From Spirosoma rhododendri (GTDB taxonomy: Bacteria; Bacteroidota; Bacteroidia; Cytophagales; Spirosomataceae), in the NCBI RefSeq assembly GCF_012849055.1, contig NZ_CP051677.1, positions 4,665,001 through 4,729,000 of the forward strand: 64,000 nucleotides of DNA, given 5' to 3'. A program made the translations under genes and the position numbers. Positions 26,895-37,378 of this stretch are shown piece after piece. The notes beneath the pieces were generated by a model. The model did not search any database. It had not been told where the DNA came from and saw only the letters and a list, made by a program, of their open reading frames with translations. Positions within the stretch are counted from its first letter, which is position 1; every line of letters starts with the position of its first letter.

Positions 26895-28219
26895 AACAGT
26901 ACGTAATTGGAGCCGGTTTGTGGCTTACGCTGCTGGGTGGTGCCATCGCCCAGCCCAGCCCGGCGGTGATGCCGCTCGACAAAGCCATTCAGACCGCTCT
27001 GCAAAACAACAAGGGTATCCGGCTGGCCGACACCCGCACGCTGGCGGCCGAAGCCCGGTCGCAGGAAGCCAAAGACCGGAGCCTGCCCACGGCAACGGCG
27101 CAGCTGGCTTATTCGCGCTACAGCCTGACGGGTCCGTTTGCTTTCGGCGAAGGCAGCGACGGCAAACCGCTATTCGGCATCCCGGCGGGGGCCTTCAACG
27201 CCACCATCGGGGGCGCTACGATCAGCAAGGAAATCTTCGGCGGCTTCGCGGAAAAGTCGGCAGAGAAATCGGCCGAACTACTCGCCAAAGCCAGTCGGCT
27301 CGACGCGCAGCGTAACCGTTCGGAACTGGTTTATACCGTCACGGACGCGTACTACAACATCGTCAAGCTGATTCGGTCAACGACGGTCATCGAGCAGAAC
27401 ATCAGGCAGTTCGACGAGCGCGAACGCGAAGCCCGGAATCTGGAAAAAGAAGGCGTCGTGACGGCCAATGAGGTACTGAAGATTCAGTTGCAGAAAAATA
27501 ACCTCAACCTGAGCCGCCTGCAAGTCGACAAGGCCCGGCAAACGGCCCTATATAACTTCAACCTGCTGCTTGGCCTCCCCGACGATCAGTCCGTTGCGGT
27601 CGACACGACGCTGGCTAATCCGGCGGCTGTTACGCAGCAACTGAGTACGTTTCTGACGCAGGCGCAACAGACCCGGCCCGAAACGGAAGCCAATTCGCTG
27701 CGGGTACAGTCGGCACAGGAGCAGCTACGCAACACGAAAAGCGGTATGTATCCGCACTTCGGGGTATCGGCAGGCTACAACTACATCAACCCGTCGGCCC
27801 GGCTGATTCCGCAGGCCAGCTCGTTTGTCAGTGCCTGGAACGTGGGGGCTGGACTGAGCTACAACATCGGTTCGCTCTACAACATGAAGGGTCGCCTGAA
27901 TACGGCCAAAAATAGCATCGATCAGGCCACGATCCAGAGTCAGCAGCAGGCCGATCAGATTCGCTCCGAAGTCGTGACGGCCTATAACAACTACCAGCTT
28001 GCCCTCGAACAGCAGAGCGTAATCCGCACGGCGGTTGGGCAGGCGCAGGAAAACTACCGCCTGACGGAATCGCGCTTCCGCAACGGGCTGGTTGGCTCAA
28101 CCGACCTGCTCGAAGCCGACAGCTTCCTCTTACAGGCTCAATTAAATGTCATCAACGCCACCGTCGACGCCCAGCTCGCTTACCAGCGACTCCTGAAAGC
28201 CACGGGGACAAATCTATAA
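26891..28219 (+). CDS. TolC-like outer membrane factor of the MFS pump
   Basis: 442 aa with a Sec signal (MKQYVIGAGLWLTLLGGAIA). Two OEP repeats are recognisable: the first from AIQTALQNNKGIRLADTRTLA, the second from LRVQSAQEQLRNTKSGMYPHFGVSAGYNY. The C-terminal helical end has LLEADSFLLQAQLNVINA. It is an outer-membrane channel serving the EmrAB-like pump encoded downstream, coupled to the MarR gene by a 4-nt overlap. Confidence 0.9.
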   Translation: MKQYVIGAGLWLTLLGGAIAQPSPAVMPLDKAIQTALQNNKGIRLADTRTLAAEARSQEAKDRSLPTATAQLAYSRYSLTGPFAFGEGSDGKPLFGIPAGAFNATIGGATISKEIFGGFAEKSAEKSAELLAKASRLDAQRNRSELVYTVTDAYYNIVKLIRSTTVIEQNIRQFDEREREARNLEKEGVVTANEVLKIQLQKNNLNLSRLQVDKARQTALYNFNLLLGLPDDQSVAVDTTLANPAAVTQQLSTFLTQAQQTRPETEANSLRVQSAQEQLRNTKSGMYPHFGVSAGYNYINPSARLIPQASSFVSAWNVGAGLSYNIGSLYNMKGRLNTAKNSIDQATIQSQQQADQIRSEVVTAYNNYQLALEQQSVIRTAVGQAQENYRLTESRFRNGLVGSTDLLEADSFLLQAQLNVINATVDAQLAYQRLLKATGTNL

Positions 28220-28221
28220 TT

Positions 28222-28276
28222 GGTTTAAGGTTTAAGGTCTACCGTTTAAAGTTGTCGAACAACAGAACCTTAAACC
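28222..28276. repeat. GGTTTAAGG/AACCTTAAAC dyad in the efflux spacer
   Basis: GGTTTAAGGTT (28222-28232) and its complement AACCTTAAACC (28266-28276) form an 11-bp inverted repeat between the TolC and adaptor genes. The left half is partly duplicated. The same word recurs at 17755-17785 and, degenerate, at 29421-29481. Confidence 0.5.
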
Positions 28277-28306
28277 TTGAACCACAAACATTAAACTAAC
28301 TTTCCA

Positions 28307-29414
28307 GTGAACAAGTCAACCATTTTTCGCATTGCGGGCGTCGTCGTTCTGGTCGTCGCAATTTTCTTTGGGTACAGCGAATTTCGCTACCTGCAACGCC
28401 ACGAAACCACCGACGACGCACAGATCGACGGGGACGTGAACCCCGTTATTCCTAAAGCCAGCGGGTATGTAAAAGCCATCCGATTTGCCGACAATCAGCC
28501 GGTGAAAGCGGGCGACACGCTGCTGGTACTCGACGATGCCGACTACCGCATCCGGGTTGAGCAGGCCGAAGCCGCGTTGCAAAGCGCGATGGCCGCTGCC
28601 GGGGTGAGCCGCTCGCAGGTGGGCGTGGCCTCGGCTACGATCCAGAGTTCGCAGGCCAGCGTCTTTACGGCCCGCAATCAGGTCGCGACGGCGCAGGCCA
28701 ACGTAGTAGCAGCGCAGGCCCGCGCCCGTAAGTCGGGTCAGGATTTCGAGCGGTACAGCCGGTTGCTGGCCGAAAAAACCGTTCCGCAGCAGCAGTTCGA
28801 CGCCGTTGAAGCCGAACGCGACGCAGCCAACGCCCAGCTTCAGGCGGCTCAGGCACAGCTCCAGACGGCACAGGCGCAGGTAGCCGCTGCCGGTACGCAG
28901 ACGGGCATTACCAGTTCGCAGCGTCGGGCCACGGAAGGGCAGATTACGGTAGCGCAGGCAGCCATCAAGCAGCGGCAGACCGATCTTGATCTGGCCAAAC
29001 TGCAACTGTCGTACACCATCGTGCGGGCACCAATTTCGGGGGTTGTCTCGAAGCGGGCCGTGCAGCTTGGGCAACTGGTACAGGCAGGTCAGGCGGTGTG
29101 TTCGGTCGTGAACACCAGCACATTGTGGGTGACGGCTAACTTCAAGGAAACACAGCTGAATCAGATGCAGCCCGGTCAGACGGTGACGATTGACATCGAT
29201 GCGTTCGACGGTGAAAAGCTGACGGGTAAAGTCGGTTCGTTTGCCGGTGCGACGGGTGCCAAATTCTCGCTCCTCCCCCCGACAATGCAACGGGCAACTA
29301 CGTAAAAGTCGTGCAGCGCATTCCGGTCCGTATCGACCTCGACAAAAACGCCCCCTCTACGCCCGCCTTCGCCCCGGCATGAGCGTCAACGTAGCGGTGG
29401 ATTTGCAAAAGTAG
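28307..29414 (+). pseudogene. EmrA/HlyD-type membrane fusion protein, frameshifted twice
   Basis: It uses a GTG start (MNKSTIFRIAGVVVL). One TM is at residues 8-24. Then come DDAQIDGDVNPVIPKASGYVKAI (lipoyl half), a long Ala/Gln-rich coiled-coil hairpin (about 85-225), ISGVVSKRAVQLGQLVQAGQ (second half) and the barrel. The frame breaks at the six-C run 29275-29280 and again at the five-C run 29351-29355. Adding one C to each restores SLLPPDNATGNYVKVVQRIPVRI...LYARLRPGMSVNVAVDLQK, about 368 aa. It links the MFS pump to TolC. Almost surely a sequencing artefact. Confidence 0.85.
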
Positions 29415-29420
29415 TTTAAC

Positions 29421-29481
29421 GTTTACTGTTCAAGGTTCAAGGTTGGGGCAGTTTTTCAACTTTAAACCTTAGACAGTAAAC
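29421..29481. repeat. 17-bp imperfect inverted repeat in the EmrA-EmrB spacer
   Basis: 29421-29437 (opening GTTTACTGT) and 29465-29481 (closing ACAGTAAAC) are complementary with two mismatches. It includes the AACCTT word shared with the spacer at 28222-28276. Confidence 0.45.
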
Positions 29482-29496
29482 CTGAAACCCAACGAA

Positions 29497-31052
29497 ATGA
29501 AATTAGGCTTTGATAAATGGGTGGTGGTGCTGACGGTGACGACAGCGGCCCTGCTCCAGACAATCGACTCGTCGATTGTGAACGTGACCCTGAACCAGAT
29601 GATGGGGAACCTCGGCGCGTCGCTGGGGATATTAGCTGGGTCGTGACGGGCTATGCGGCTGCCAGCGCCGTGATGATTACGATGTCGGGCTGGCTCAGCG
29701 CCAAGCTTGGTCGCCGGAATTACTTTGCCGCGTCGATTGTCGTCTTTACCATCGCGTCGGTACTCTGCGGACTGTCGACCAACGTCTGGGAACTGGTCTT
29801 TTTTCGGGTGCTTCAAGGCATCGGGGGTGGTGGCCTGCTGACGACGGCGCAGTCGATTCTCATTCAGACGTTCCCGAAAGAAGACATCGGTATCGCCAAC
29901 GCCATCTTCGGGCTGGGCGTCATCATCGGTCCGTCGATTGGCCCCACGCTGGGCGGCTACATCACCGACAACCTGTCGTGGAACTGGGTGTTTTACATCA
30001 ACATCCCGTTCGGCATCGCGGCTACCGTCCTGACGTACCTGTACATCAAGGAACCGGTCGAGAAGATATTGGCGGGTAGGATGGACTGGCTCGCGCTTAT
30101 CATGCTCATTGTCGGGATTGGTGGCTTACAGATCATCTTGGAGAAGGGCGAAGAGAAAGACTGGTTCGATTCGAGCTTTATCACCATCATGACCACGGCT
30201 GCCGTGCTTTGCCTGATCGGCTTCATCTGGCGGCAGCTCACCGTCAGCCAACCCATCCTCGACCTGCGACTGCTACGTCGTCGTCGGTTTGCCGTCGGTA
30301 CGCTGTTCAACTTCATCCTCGGTTTCGGCTTGTTCGCGTCGGTGTTCCTGATTCCAGTGTTCTGCCAGACGATTCTAGGCTTTACCGCCAGTCAGACGGG
30401 TTTACTGCTGATGCCGGGCTCGATCATGACCGGCTTCATGATGCCGATCGTGGGTGGTCTGCTGAAGAAAAACGCGATTTCGCCGATCTGGTACGCTGCC
30501 GCCGGTTTCCTGCTGTTCTTCGGCTTCAGCTACGGCCTGTCGAACATCACGCCCGACGCGGGGCCGGACTACTTCTTCTGGCCGCTCATCATCCGGGGTA
30601 TCGGCATGGGCCTGATCTTTATCCCGCTGACGACCGTAACGCTGGCCGATTTGTCGCCCGTCGAGATTCCGCAGGGGTCGGCCCTGTCGAACACGATTCG
30701 GCAGTTGGGTGGTACGTTCGGTACGGCCATCATGACGACCTATATCTCGACCCGTTCAGTGCTGCATATCTCGCGCCTGACCGACAACCTGTCGATTTAC
30801 AACCCGATTTCGGCGGAGCGCATCCGGCAATACACGGGGCTGTTCCTCTCGAAAGGCGACGCCCTGGCCGCAGCGACGGCGAAAGCATACCGGCTGTTGC
30901 AGGGCGGGGCGATCAAGCAGGCGATGGTGATGACCTATGCCGACTCATTCCTAATTATCGGCGGCTTCTTCCTCGTCTGTATACCGCTGCTGCTGCTGTT
31001 CATCGGCAAGAAAATTGAAGCACCCGCCCACGCGGAAATGGTGATGGAGTAA
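29497..31052 (+). pseudogene. DHA2-family MFS drug pump (EmrB/QacA type), frameshifted
   Basis: The real start is the ATG at 29497 (MKLGFDKWVVVLTVTTAALLQ), giving TM1 with the DHA2 motif TIDSSIVNVTLN. One G is missing in the run at 29625-29628. With it restored the frame continues GDISWVVTGYAAASAVMITM and runs to 31052, about 519 aa with 14 TM helices. Motif A (GWLSAKLGRRNYF) and motif C (GLGVIIGPSIGPTLGGYI) are present. It is the inner-membrane component of the MarR-TolC-EmrA-EmrB operon and is followed by a strong terminator. Confidence 0.87.
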
Positions 31053-31089
31053 AGTTGGTTTCCCCTCACCCCAACCGACCCGTCGGACC

Positions 31090-31121
31090 GCCCCTCTCCC
31101 AAAACGGGAGAGGGGCTTTTT
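31090..31121 (+). terminator. Rho-independent terminator of the efflux operon
   Basis: An 11-bp perfect GC-rich stem (31090-31100 / 31106-31116, loop AAAAC) is followed by TTTTT at 31117-31121. It lies 38 bp after the MFS stop. Confidence 0.85.
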
Positions 31122-31233
31122 GTTGTGTACCAGTCCAGTCTTTCTTCTTTCACTGAGGTTCTGCTGTTTGAAAATAATTTGACATCTCCTGTTTTAAACC
31201 CGCATACGGTAAAAATATATGCATCCAGCAATA

Positions 31234-31275
31234 GCCCCTCTCCCGTTTTGGGAGAGGGGTTGGGGTGAGGGCACA
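31234..31275. repeat. Second copy of the terminator-like palindrome
   Basis: A 10-bp stem (31235-31244 / 31250-31259) of the same sequence as the terminator at 31090, extended by GGTTGGGGTGAGG. This tail mirrors CCTCACCCCAACC at 31065-31078, so the two copies are inverted about 150 bp apart. There is no U-run. It lies about 50 bp before the gamma-glutamyltransferase start. Confidence 0.55.
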
Positions 31276-31324
31276 TGACATTCTGCCCGTTTCGTCGCAT
31301 ATTGTACCCTTACCCCTACCTCGT

Positions 31325-33021
31325 ATGCGCAAACAACTACTCGCCTACTCCATTGCCCTTCTATCAATCTCAACACTAGCCCCGGCGCAGGACCGGCTTA
31401 GTGGCAAAACCTTCGCCACGCGGGCCGTGGTAATGGCGCGGCACGGGATGGCCTGTACCTCCCACCCCCTGTCGACGCAGGCGGCTATCGACGTGCTGCG
31501 GTCGGGCGGGAACGCGATTGATGCCGCCATTGCCGCTAATGCGATGGAAGGTGTCGTGGAACCGCACGTCAACGGGATCGGGGCGACCTGTTTGCGATTG
31601 TCTGGGACGCTAAAACCAAGAAACTCTACGGCCTTAACGCATCGGGTCGGTCGCCGTATAACTTGACGCTGGCGGAGTTTCAAAAGCGGGGGCTGATGCA
31701 CATTCCGTCCGACGGGCCGCTGCCGGTGTCGGTGCCGGGTTGCGTCGATGGGTGGTTTGAGTTGCACAAACGGTTCGGCAAAACGCCCATGCCGACGATT
31801 CTGTCGCACGCGATCCGCTACGCCCGCGAGGGGTACCCCGTCCACGACGAAGCTGCGTTTTACTGGCCGTCGATGCTTGCCCGGTTCAGCAAGTACCCCA
31901 ACGTTAAAGAAACCTACGCGCCGGGCGGGGCCGCGCCCAAACGGGGTGATGTATTTAAAAATCCAGCCCTCGCCAACACCCTCGAATCAATCGCCAAAGG
32001 TGGGCGCGACGCCTTCTACAAAGGTCCGATTGCCCAGACTATCGACGCGTTTATGAAGCGCAACGGCGGTTTTCTGAGCGCGAAAGACCTCGCCGATCAC
32101 ACGTCTGAATGGGTCGAACCAGTGTCGACCAACTACCGGGGGTACGACGTCTGGGAATTGCCGCCCAACAGTCAGGGCATTGCTGCGTTGCAGATGCTGA
32201 ACCTGCTGGAGGGCTACGACTTTTCAAAAATTCCGTGGGGTAGTGCCGAGCACATTCACACCTTTATCGAAGCAAAGAAACTGGCGTTTGAAGACCGGGC
32301 GAAGTACTACGCCGACCCAGCATTCGTCAAAATTCCTGTGAAGGAACTCGTCAGCAAACCGTACGCGGCCGAACGGCGAAAACTCATCGGCGAACGAGCC
32401 GCCACGCGGGTCGACGCGGGAAACCCGGCCCTGAAAGACGGCGACACAATCTACCTTACCGTCGCCGACGACGAAGGCAATATGGTCTCGCTAATTCAGA
32501 GCAACTACCGGGGCTTCGGCTCCGGCATGGTACCCGACGGGCTGGGCTTTACATTACAGAACCGGGGTGAACTTTACAGCCTGACCGACGGGCAAAACAA
32601 CACCTACGCGCCCCACAAACGCCCGTTCCAAACCATTATCCCCGCCTTCGTTACCAAAGACGGACAGCCGTATATGAGTTTTGGCGTGATGGGCGGCAGC
32701 TTTCAACCGCTGGGTCACGTCGAGATTCTGATGAACATGATCGACTACGGCATGAACCCGCAGGAAGCCGGTGACGCTCCCCGCATCGACCATCAGGGGT
32801 CGTCGGAGCCGACGGGCGAACGCATGGTTGATTCCGGGCAGATCACGCTGGAATCGGGCTTTCCCTACGAGACCATCCGCGACCTGATGCGCCGGGGGCA
32901 CCGCGTCGGCTACGGGCTGGGCGGCTACGGCGGGTATCAGGCGATTATGTACGACGCCAAAAACAAGGTGTACCACGGGGCCACCGAGTCGCGCAAAGAC
33001 GGACAGGCCGCTGGCTACTAA
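31325..33021 (+). pseudogene. Gamma-glutamyltransferase family protein, frameshifted
   Basis: The start at 31325 opens on a Sec signal (MRKQLLAYSIALLSISTLAPAQ). The N-terminal motif includes GGNAIDAAIAANAM. The frame breaks at the four-G run 31580-31583. With one G restored it reads NGIGGDLFAIVWDAKTKKLYG and continues to 33021, about 565 aa. The nucleophile is predicted to be Thr near 375 (GDTIYLTVADDEGNMVS), preceding the self-cleavage-type small subunit with SNYRGFGSGMVPDGLGF. It would be a periplasmic Ntn-hydrolase acting on gamma-glutamyl or related acyl bonds. It overlaps the converging kinase gene by 4 nt. Confidence 0.85.
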
Positions 33022-35093
33022 GCCGCCCTGAGCCGCGCTTCGGGAATGTGCAGCCGACACAGCGCGCCGTTCTGCTGGATAAACTCGACCTGTCCATCGA
33101 GCTGATTACTCAGTGACGCAACCAGCCGCTTACCGAACGAGGGTCGTCCACCCCGCAGCAGCCAGTCGTCCGGGTGAATGCCGGGGCCATTATCCTGCAC
33201 TTCCAGCGTCAGGCCATTCTGCGTGTGCAGGCCAACACGCAGCCGGGGATGCTTACTCTGGGCGTAGGCGTACTTGAACGCGTTGGTAATTAACTCGTTG
33301 GCAATCAAGCCCAGCGGGATGGCAACATCAACGTCCAGCTCCTGCTCATCAGCGTCGATTACCAGGTCAAAATCGCGGTCGGAATAGCCATACGCGTACA
33401 TCAGACTCTGCGCCAGGTCGGTCAGGTACGACCGGATATTGATCGTCGTGATACCGTCGGTCTGGTACAGGCGCTGGTGAATGAGTGCCATCGCTTCGAC
33501 CCGCTGTTGCCCAACGCGCACCGCCTGCACCGCTTTCTCGTCCTGCAAATTACTGGCCTGTAGCGACAGCAGGCTCGACACGATAGCGAGGTTGTTTTTT
33601 ACGCGGTGGTGAAGTTCTTTCATCAGCGTTTTCAGCTGCTCGGCCTGCGTCGCCAGTTGCTGACTATTCCCCGTGATAATACCGTTCTGCGTGGCCAGCT
33701 TCTGATTCGACCGCCGGATTATCAGGTACTGCCCGATGAGCAGACTGACCAGCACGGCCATCAGGCCCAATCCACCGCTCATGTACTCGACCTGCCGCGT
33801 TTTTTCCAGGTTACGCGACCCCAGATCCGCGATCTGACGCTGTTTGGCCTGGGTGTCGTACTGGGTCTGCAACTCAAGGATTGCCCGCGTCTTTTCGATG
33901 TCGGCCACCGTTTTCATCTGCGCCAGCCGTCGGGTTTCAGCCGCCTGAATAGCCGCAATTTCCCGCGCTTTATTGGCTTCGACCTGCGCAACGGCCTGCG
34001 TTTTAGCCAACTCGGCGCTCGCTTTGATACTGGCCACTTCAGTCGCCTGCTGCACCGCATAGCGGCCTTCCAGCTGGGCAATGGTGCGGGTCTTCGCCTG
34101 ATTCACCAGCGAATCGCCAATCTGCTTGTACTTCACGGCCGCTTCGTACGCCTTTTGGTACTGCCCGGCCGCGGCATACGCGCGCGACAGCGTGCCATAC
34201 ACCGAATTCGCCAGTGGTGCGTCGCCAGACCGTTTGAGCTGTTCAAGCGACTTTTCGGCGAACATCACTGCCTTGTCGGGCTGTTTTAGTCCAATGTGCG
34301 CGGTCGCCAGATTACGGTAATTATGCGCCAGACTGCTGTAGCGTTTTAGATTTAAATTAATGGCTAACGCTTTCTCGAGGTACTGAACCGCCATCTGGTA
34401 GTCTTTCTCGACGTTGTAATTTTTACCCAGATTGTTGTAGAATATCCGTGCGTCTTCGGGCTGCACCTCCGTGTTGTTCATCGGTGCCAGCCCCTTTAAA
34501 AAGCACTCCCGCCCCTGCTTTATTTCGCCGAGATCCTCGTACAGAATCCCCAGATTAATGTAGTTGGTACGCAGTTCTTTGGTCGCTTTCAGGCGCTGGT
34601 TCATGGCAATAGCCTGTTGCATGTAGGCAATACCCTGCCGGGTGTAGGCTTTGACCCCCTGACTGTCGCCCATGAGTTTGTAAAGCAACCCCAGGCTATG
34701 ATACGTCTTGGCAATCGACTGTACTTTATTTACTTTGTTGTACTGCTCGATCGCCTGCTGATAACAGGTCAGCGCGTCTTCGTACTGCCCCTGGTACGTC
34801 CGTACAGTGCCCTTTAATCGATGGTAATCACCCAACCCGGCCCAGTACTTTTTTTTCTGACTAATCGTCAGCACCGGGCCCAGGTACGCGAGCGCCGAAT
34901 CAAACTGGCTCTGCTTGTAAAACGCGTTGGCAATATCGTAATAGGCGTGAACGCGGGTGGTATCGGGCAGTTTCAGGGTCAGCGACGTCTTCAGACTGTC
35001 GATAAGCTGCTGCCCCTGCTGTGCCATAGCCGATTGGCCACAGGTCGCTGCCACTACGAGCAGACCGACAAACCAGCGGTTGAATAAATACAT
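33018..35093 (-). CDS. TPR-containing HisKA_2 sensor histidine kinase
   Basis: 691 aa. A Sec signal (VGLLVVAATCGQSAMA) is followed by about seven tetratricopeptide repeats (residues 60-340; e.g. ALTCYQQAIEQYNKV, AVQYLEKALAINLNL), then a long Ala/Gln coiled coil (345-435) and one TM (GGLGLMAVLVSLLIGQYLII). A HisKA_2 dimerisation motif follows, with His near 494 (ELHHRVKNNLAIVSSLLSLQ), then HATPase_c (NELITNAFKYAYA; DNGPGI). The predicted sensor is periplasmic and the kinase cytoplasmic. No response regulator is adjacent. Typical of Cytophagales. Confidence 0.9.
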   Translation of the reverse strand: MYLFNRWFVGLLVVAATCGQSAMAQQGQQLIDSLKTSLTLKLPDTTRVHAYYDIANAFYKQSQFDSALAYLGPVLTISQKKKYWAGLGDYHRLKGTVRTYQGQYEDALTCYQQAIEQYNKVNKVQSIAKTYHSLGLLYKLMGDSQGVKAYTRQGIAYMQQAIAMNQRLKATKELRTNYINLGILYEDLGEIKQGRECFLKGLAPMNNTEVQPEDARIFYNNLGKNYNVEKDYQMAVQYLEKALAINLNLKRYSSLAHNYRNLATAHIGLKQPDKAVMFAEKSLEQLKRSGDAPLANSVYGTLSRAYAAAGQYQKAYEAAVKYKQIGDSLVNQAKTRTIAQLEGRYAVQQATEVASIKASAELAKTQAVAQVEANKAREIAAIQAAETRRLAQMKTVADIEKTRAILELQTQYDTQAKQRQIADLGSRNLEKTRQVEYMSGGLGLMAVLVSLLIGQYLIIRRSNQKLATQNGIITGNSQQLATQAEQLKTLMKELHHRVKNNLAIVSSLLSLQASNLQDEKAVQAVRVGQQRVEAMALIHQRLYQTDGITTINIRSYLTDLAQSLMYAYGYSDRDFDLVIDADEQELDVDVAIPLGLIANELITNAFKYAYAQSKHPRLRVGLHTQNGLTLEVQDNGPGIHPDDWLLRGGRPSFGKRLVASLSNQLDGQVEFIQQNGALCRLHIPEARLRAA

Positions 35094-35442
35094 GGTGTAA
35101 GAAAACAGTTGGTTTGGATAGACCTTTTACTGATTGACTACACTGGCAATCAGTAGTTTATAGCATAATACGATGACAGGTCAGCAACACTGACCTTAAA
35201 AATAAGGAATTCTCCAGACACTACTTATTCTACCGTACAGAAGTAAACAATCGTTTTGATCAGCTGCCGCCAGCCCGTTTGTTACCGACAACGACCAGCT
35301 CGTAACACGGCCTCATTCATCTATGTTTGAGACCATGGCGAAAACTCAGACTACTGGTAGTAAAACCGCTCACAGACAGGCTTTCAGACGCAGTACGACG
35401 GCACATTTCGCCCGTCTCCTCTTCTACTAAGCCTGCTTTATC
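35094..35442. other. Divergent intergenic region
   Basis: This spacer separates the TPR kinase and the carboxylesterase. An 8-bp inverted repeat (35129-35136 / 35147-35154, ACTGATTG) lies near the kinase start. TATGTTTG at 35322-35329 fits the -7 consensus for the esterase, with a leader of about 105 nt. No gene is evident. Confidence 0.45.
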
Positions 35443-37116
35443 ATGCATCCATCAAGACGTAATTTTTTGCAATCGCTGGGGGTTGGCGTGGCCAGCCTTG
35501 GCGCATCCCAATCGGCCGTAGCCGAAACAGTATCCGCTCCCAAACTCCCCAAAGCTGCCGCCGACGATCAGGTCCTGTTTGTGGGCGACGACATCGCCGT
35601 GGCCAGCACGCAGTACGGCAAAGTGCGGGGCTTTGTGCTGCGCGGTATCAACCAGTTTCTGGGCATCCCTTACGGTGCCGATACGTCGGGTAAAAACCGA
35701 TTCATGCCCCCGCAGAAACCCGAGCCCTGGACCGACGTTCGCCCGGCGCTGTGGTGGGGTAACTCGGCCCCGCAGATCATGGAAAAACGGTACGCCAATC
35801 CCTACGCGTCGTTTGTCGACCACTGGAATTATGACGATGTGTCGGAAGACTGCCTGAAACTGAACGTCTGGACGCCCGCCCTCGACAGTCAGAAGCGACC
35901 TGTCGTAGTCTGGCTGCACGGCGGTGGCTTTACCAACGGCAACGGTATCGAACAGGACGGCTACCACGGCGAAAACATTGCCCGGAAGGGTAATCTGGTC
36001 TTCTGCTCACTCAATCACCGACTCGGTCCGCTGGGGTATACCGACCTGAAAGCCGCCGGTGGGCCGGATGCCAAATCGTTGGCCGCATCGGGTAACGTGG
36101 GTAATCTGGACATGGTCGCGGCACTGGAATGGGTGAGAAACAACATCGCCAATTTTGGGGGCGACCCGAATAACGTAACTATCATCGGGCAGTCGGGCGG
36201 GGGCGCGAAGGTGACGACGCTGATGAATATGCCTTCGGCGAAGGGGCTGTTTCACAAGGCCGTGGCACTGAGCGGCACCTCACTGGCGGGATCTAACAAG
36301 GCGTACGCCGAAAAGCTTGGGCAGCAGGTGATGCAGGAAGCCGGGTTGCAAGCCGGTGAGATCGACAAGCTGCAACAGATTCCGTGGCGGCAGTACATCG
36401 ACATCGCCAACCGGGCCGCGGAGAAAATGGCCGACGAAGCCAAACGGATGAACATTCAACGGGGTGGTTATTCGCCCGTCGGAGACGGCACCTACCTCAG
36501 CGACAAACCCTTTTTTGGCAGCGCCAGCGATTTCTCGGCAGATATTCCGCTGCTGATCTGCACAACCTTTCACGAGCAAAACCCCGACCGGACAGATGCA
36601 TCACTGGAAAGCATTTCGCTCGACGGGGTAAAGGAGAAGATCAAACCCCGCTTCGGCGACAGGTCGGGCGAAATTGTGGACGCCTACGCCCGAAATTTTC
36701 CCAAAGCGCGACCCATCGAACTGTGGGCGCTGATCGTATCGAACCGAAAAAATGCCGTTGCTGCCGCCGATGCGAAGGCGTCGCAGCAGAAAGCGCCGGT
36801 TTACGTGGCCTGGTTTGGGTGGCAACCGCCCCTTTTCGACAACCGGATGCGGGCGTTCCACTGCGACGATATCTGCTTCTGGTTCTATAACACCGACCTG
36901 ATGCTGACCCATACCGGCGGGGGTAAACGGCCACGGGCACTGTCGGAAAAGATGGCCGGTTCGTTCATCAACTTCGCCCGGACGGGCAATCCCAACGGGG
37001 GCGGCTTACCGAACTGGAAACCCTACACGCCCCAAAACGGCGAAACGATGGTTCTCGACGACACATGCGCCCTCGTCAACGACCCCGACCGCGAAGCCCG
37101 CAAATCGCTGGCGTAG
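35443..37116 (+). CDS. Exported carboxylesterase, type B
   Basis: 557 aa alpha/beta hydrolase. The N-terminus carries a twin-arginine motif (SRRNFLQ, residues 4-10) and a signal ending near AVA (27), so Tat export is likely. The oxyanion-hole motif HGGGF is at 159-163. The nucleophile is Ser251 in GQSGGGA. The Glu/Asp is downstream and the His is probably in RAFHCDDICFW, near 470. The family signature EDCLKLNVWTP is at 135-145. It hydrolyses carboxylic esters of unknown identity. It is monocistronic; a terminator follows at 37227. Confidence 0.9.
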   Translation: MHPSRRNFLQSLGVGVASLGASQSAVAETVSAPKLPKAAADDQVLFVGDDIAVASTQYGKVRGFVLRGINQFLGIPYGADTSGKNRFMPPQKPEPWTDVRPALWWGNSAPQIMEKRYANPYASFVDHWNYDDVSEDCLKLNVWTPALDSQKRPVVVWLHGGGFTNGNGIEQDGYHGENIARKGNLVFCSLNHRLGPLGYTDLKAAGGPDAKSLAASGNVGNLDMVAALEWVRNNIANFGGDPNNVTIIGQSGGGAKVTTLMNMPSAKGLFHKAVALSGTSLAGSNKAYAEKLGQQVMQEAGLQAGEIDKLQQIPWRQYIDIANRAAEKMADEAKRMNIQRGGYSPVGDGTYLSDKPFFGSASDFSADIPLLICTTFHEQNPDRTDASLESISLDGVKEKIKPRFGDRSGEIVDAYARNFPKARPIELWALIVSNRKNAVAAADAKASQQKAPVYVAWFGWQPPLFDNRMRAFHCDDICFWFYNTDLMLTHTGGGKRPRALSEKMAGSFINFARTGNPNGGGLPNWKPYTPQNGETMVLDDTCALVNDPDREARKSLA

Positions 37117-37226
37117 CCTGTCGGCTGACACCCATTCGGGGATGATGACCTGAGCTTATTCAGCCTCCCGTCCGGGTGGCGAGCAAGGCGTTCTGCGACA
37201 GAAAAGTGTACTGATTAGTTCATCCG

Positions 37227-37271
37227 CGTTCCGGGCTCAGTCAACGAAAAGGCTGAGCCCGGAACGTTTTT
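37227..37271 (+). terminator. Rho-independent terminator
   Basis: A 14-bp perfect stem (37227-37240 / 37253-37266) is followed by TTTTT at 37267-37271. It lies about 110 bp downstream of the esterase. Confidence 0.8.
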
Positions 37272-37378
37272 GATTGAGGTAGCGGTGGACCGGTGGCTGA
37301 TTAATGGCGGAACATTCGGCGGGAACGCCAACCCTGCACCAAAGACGGGGTTGGCGTTTATATCGTTTGTTTTCAGTT

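Noticed and set aside
28316..29290. A 324-aa minus-strand frame opposite the EmrA-like gene
   Set aside because: It is a shadow of the Ala/Gln-rich coiled coil; the plus-strand frame carries clear lipoyl and TM features.
31265..31324. An upstream start for the gamma-glutamyltransferase
   Set aside because: The extra residues come from the repeat element and would bury the clear signal peptide that begins at 31325.
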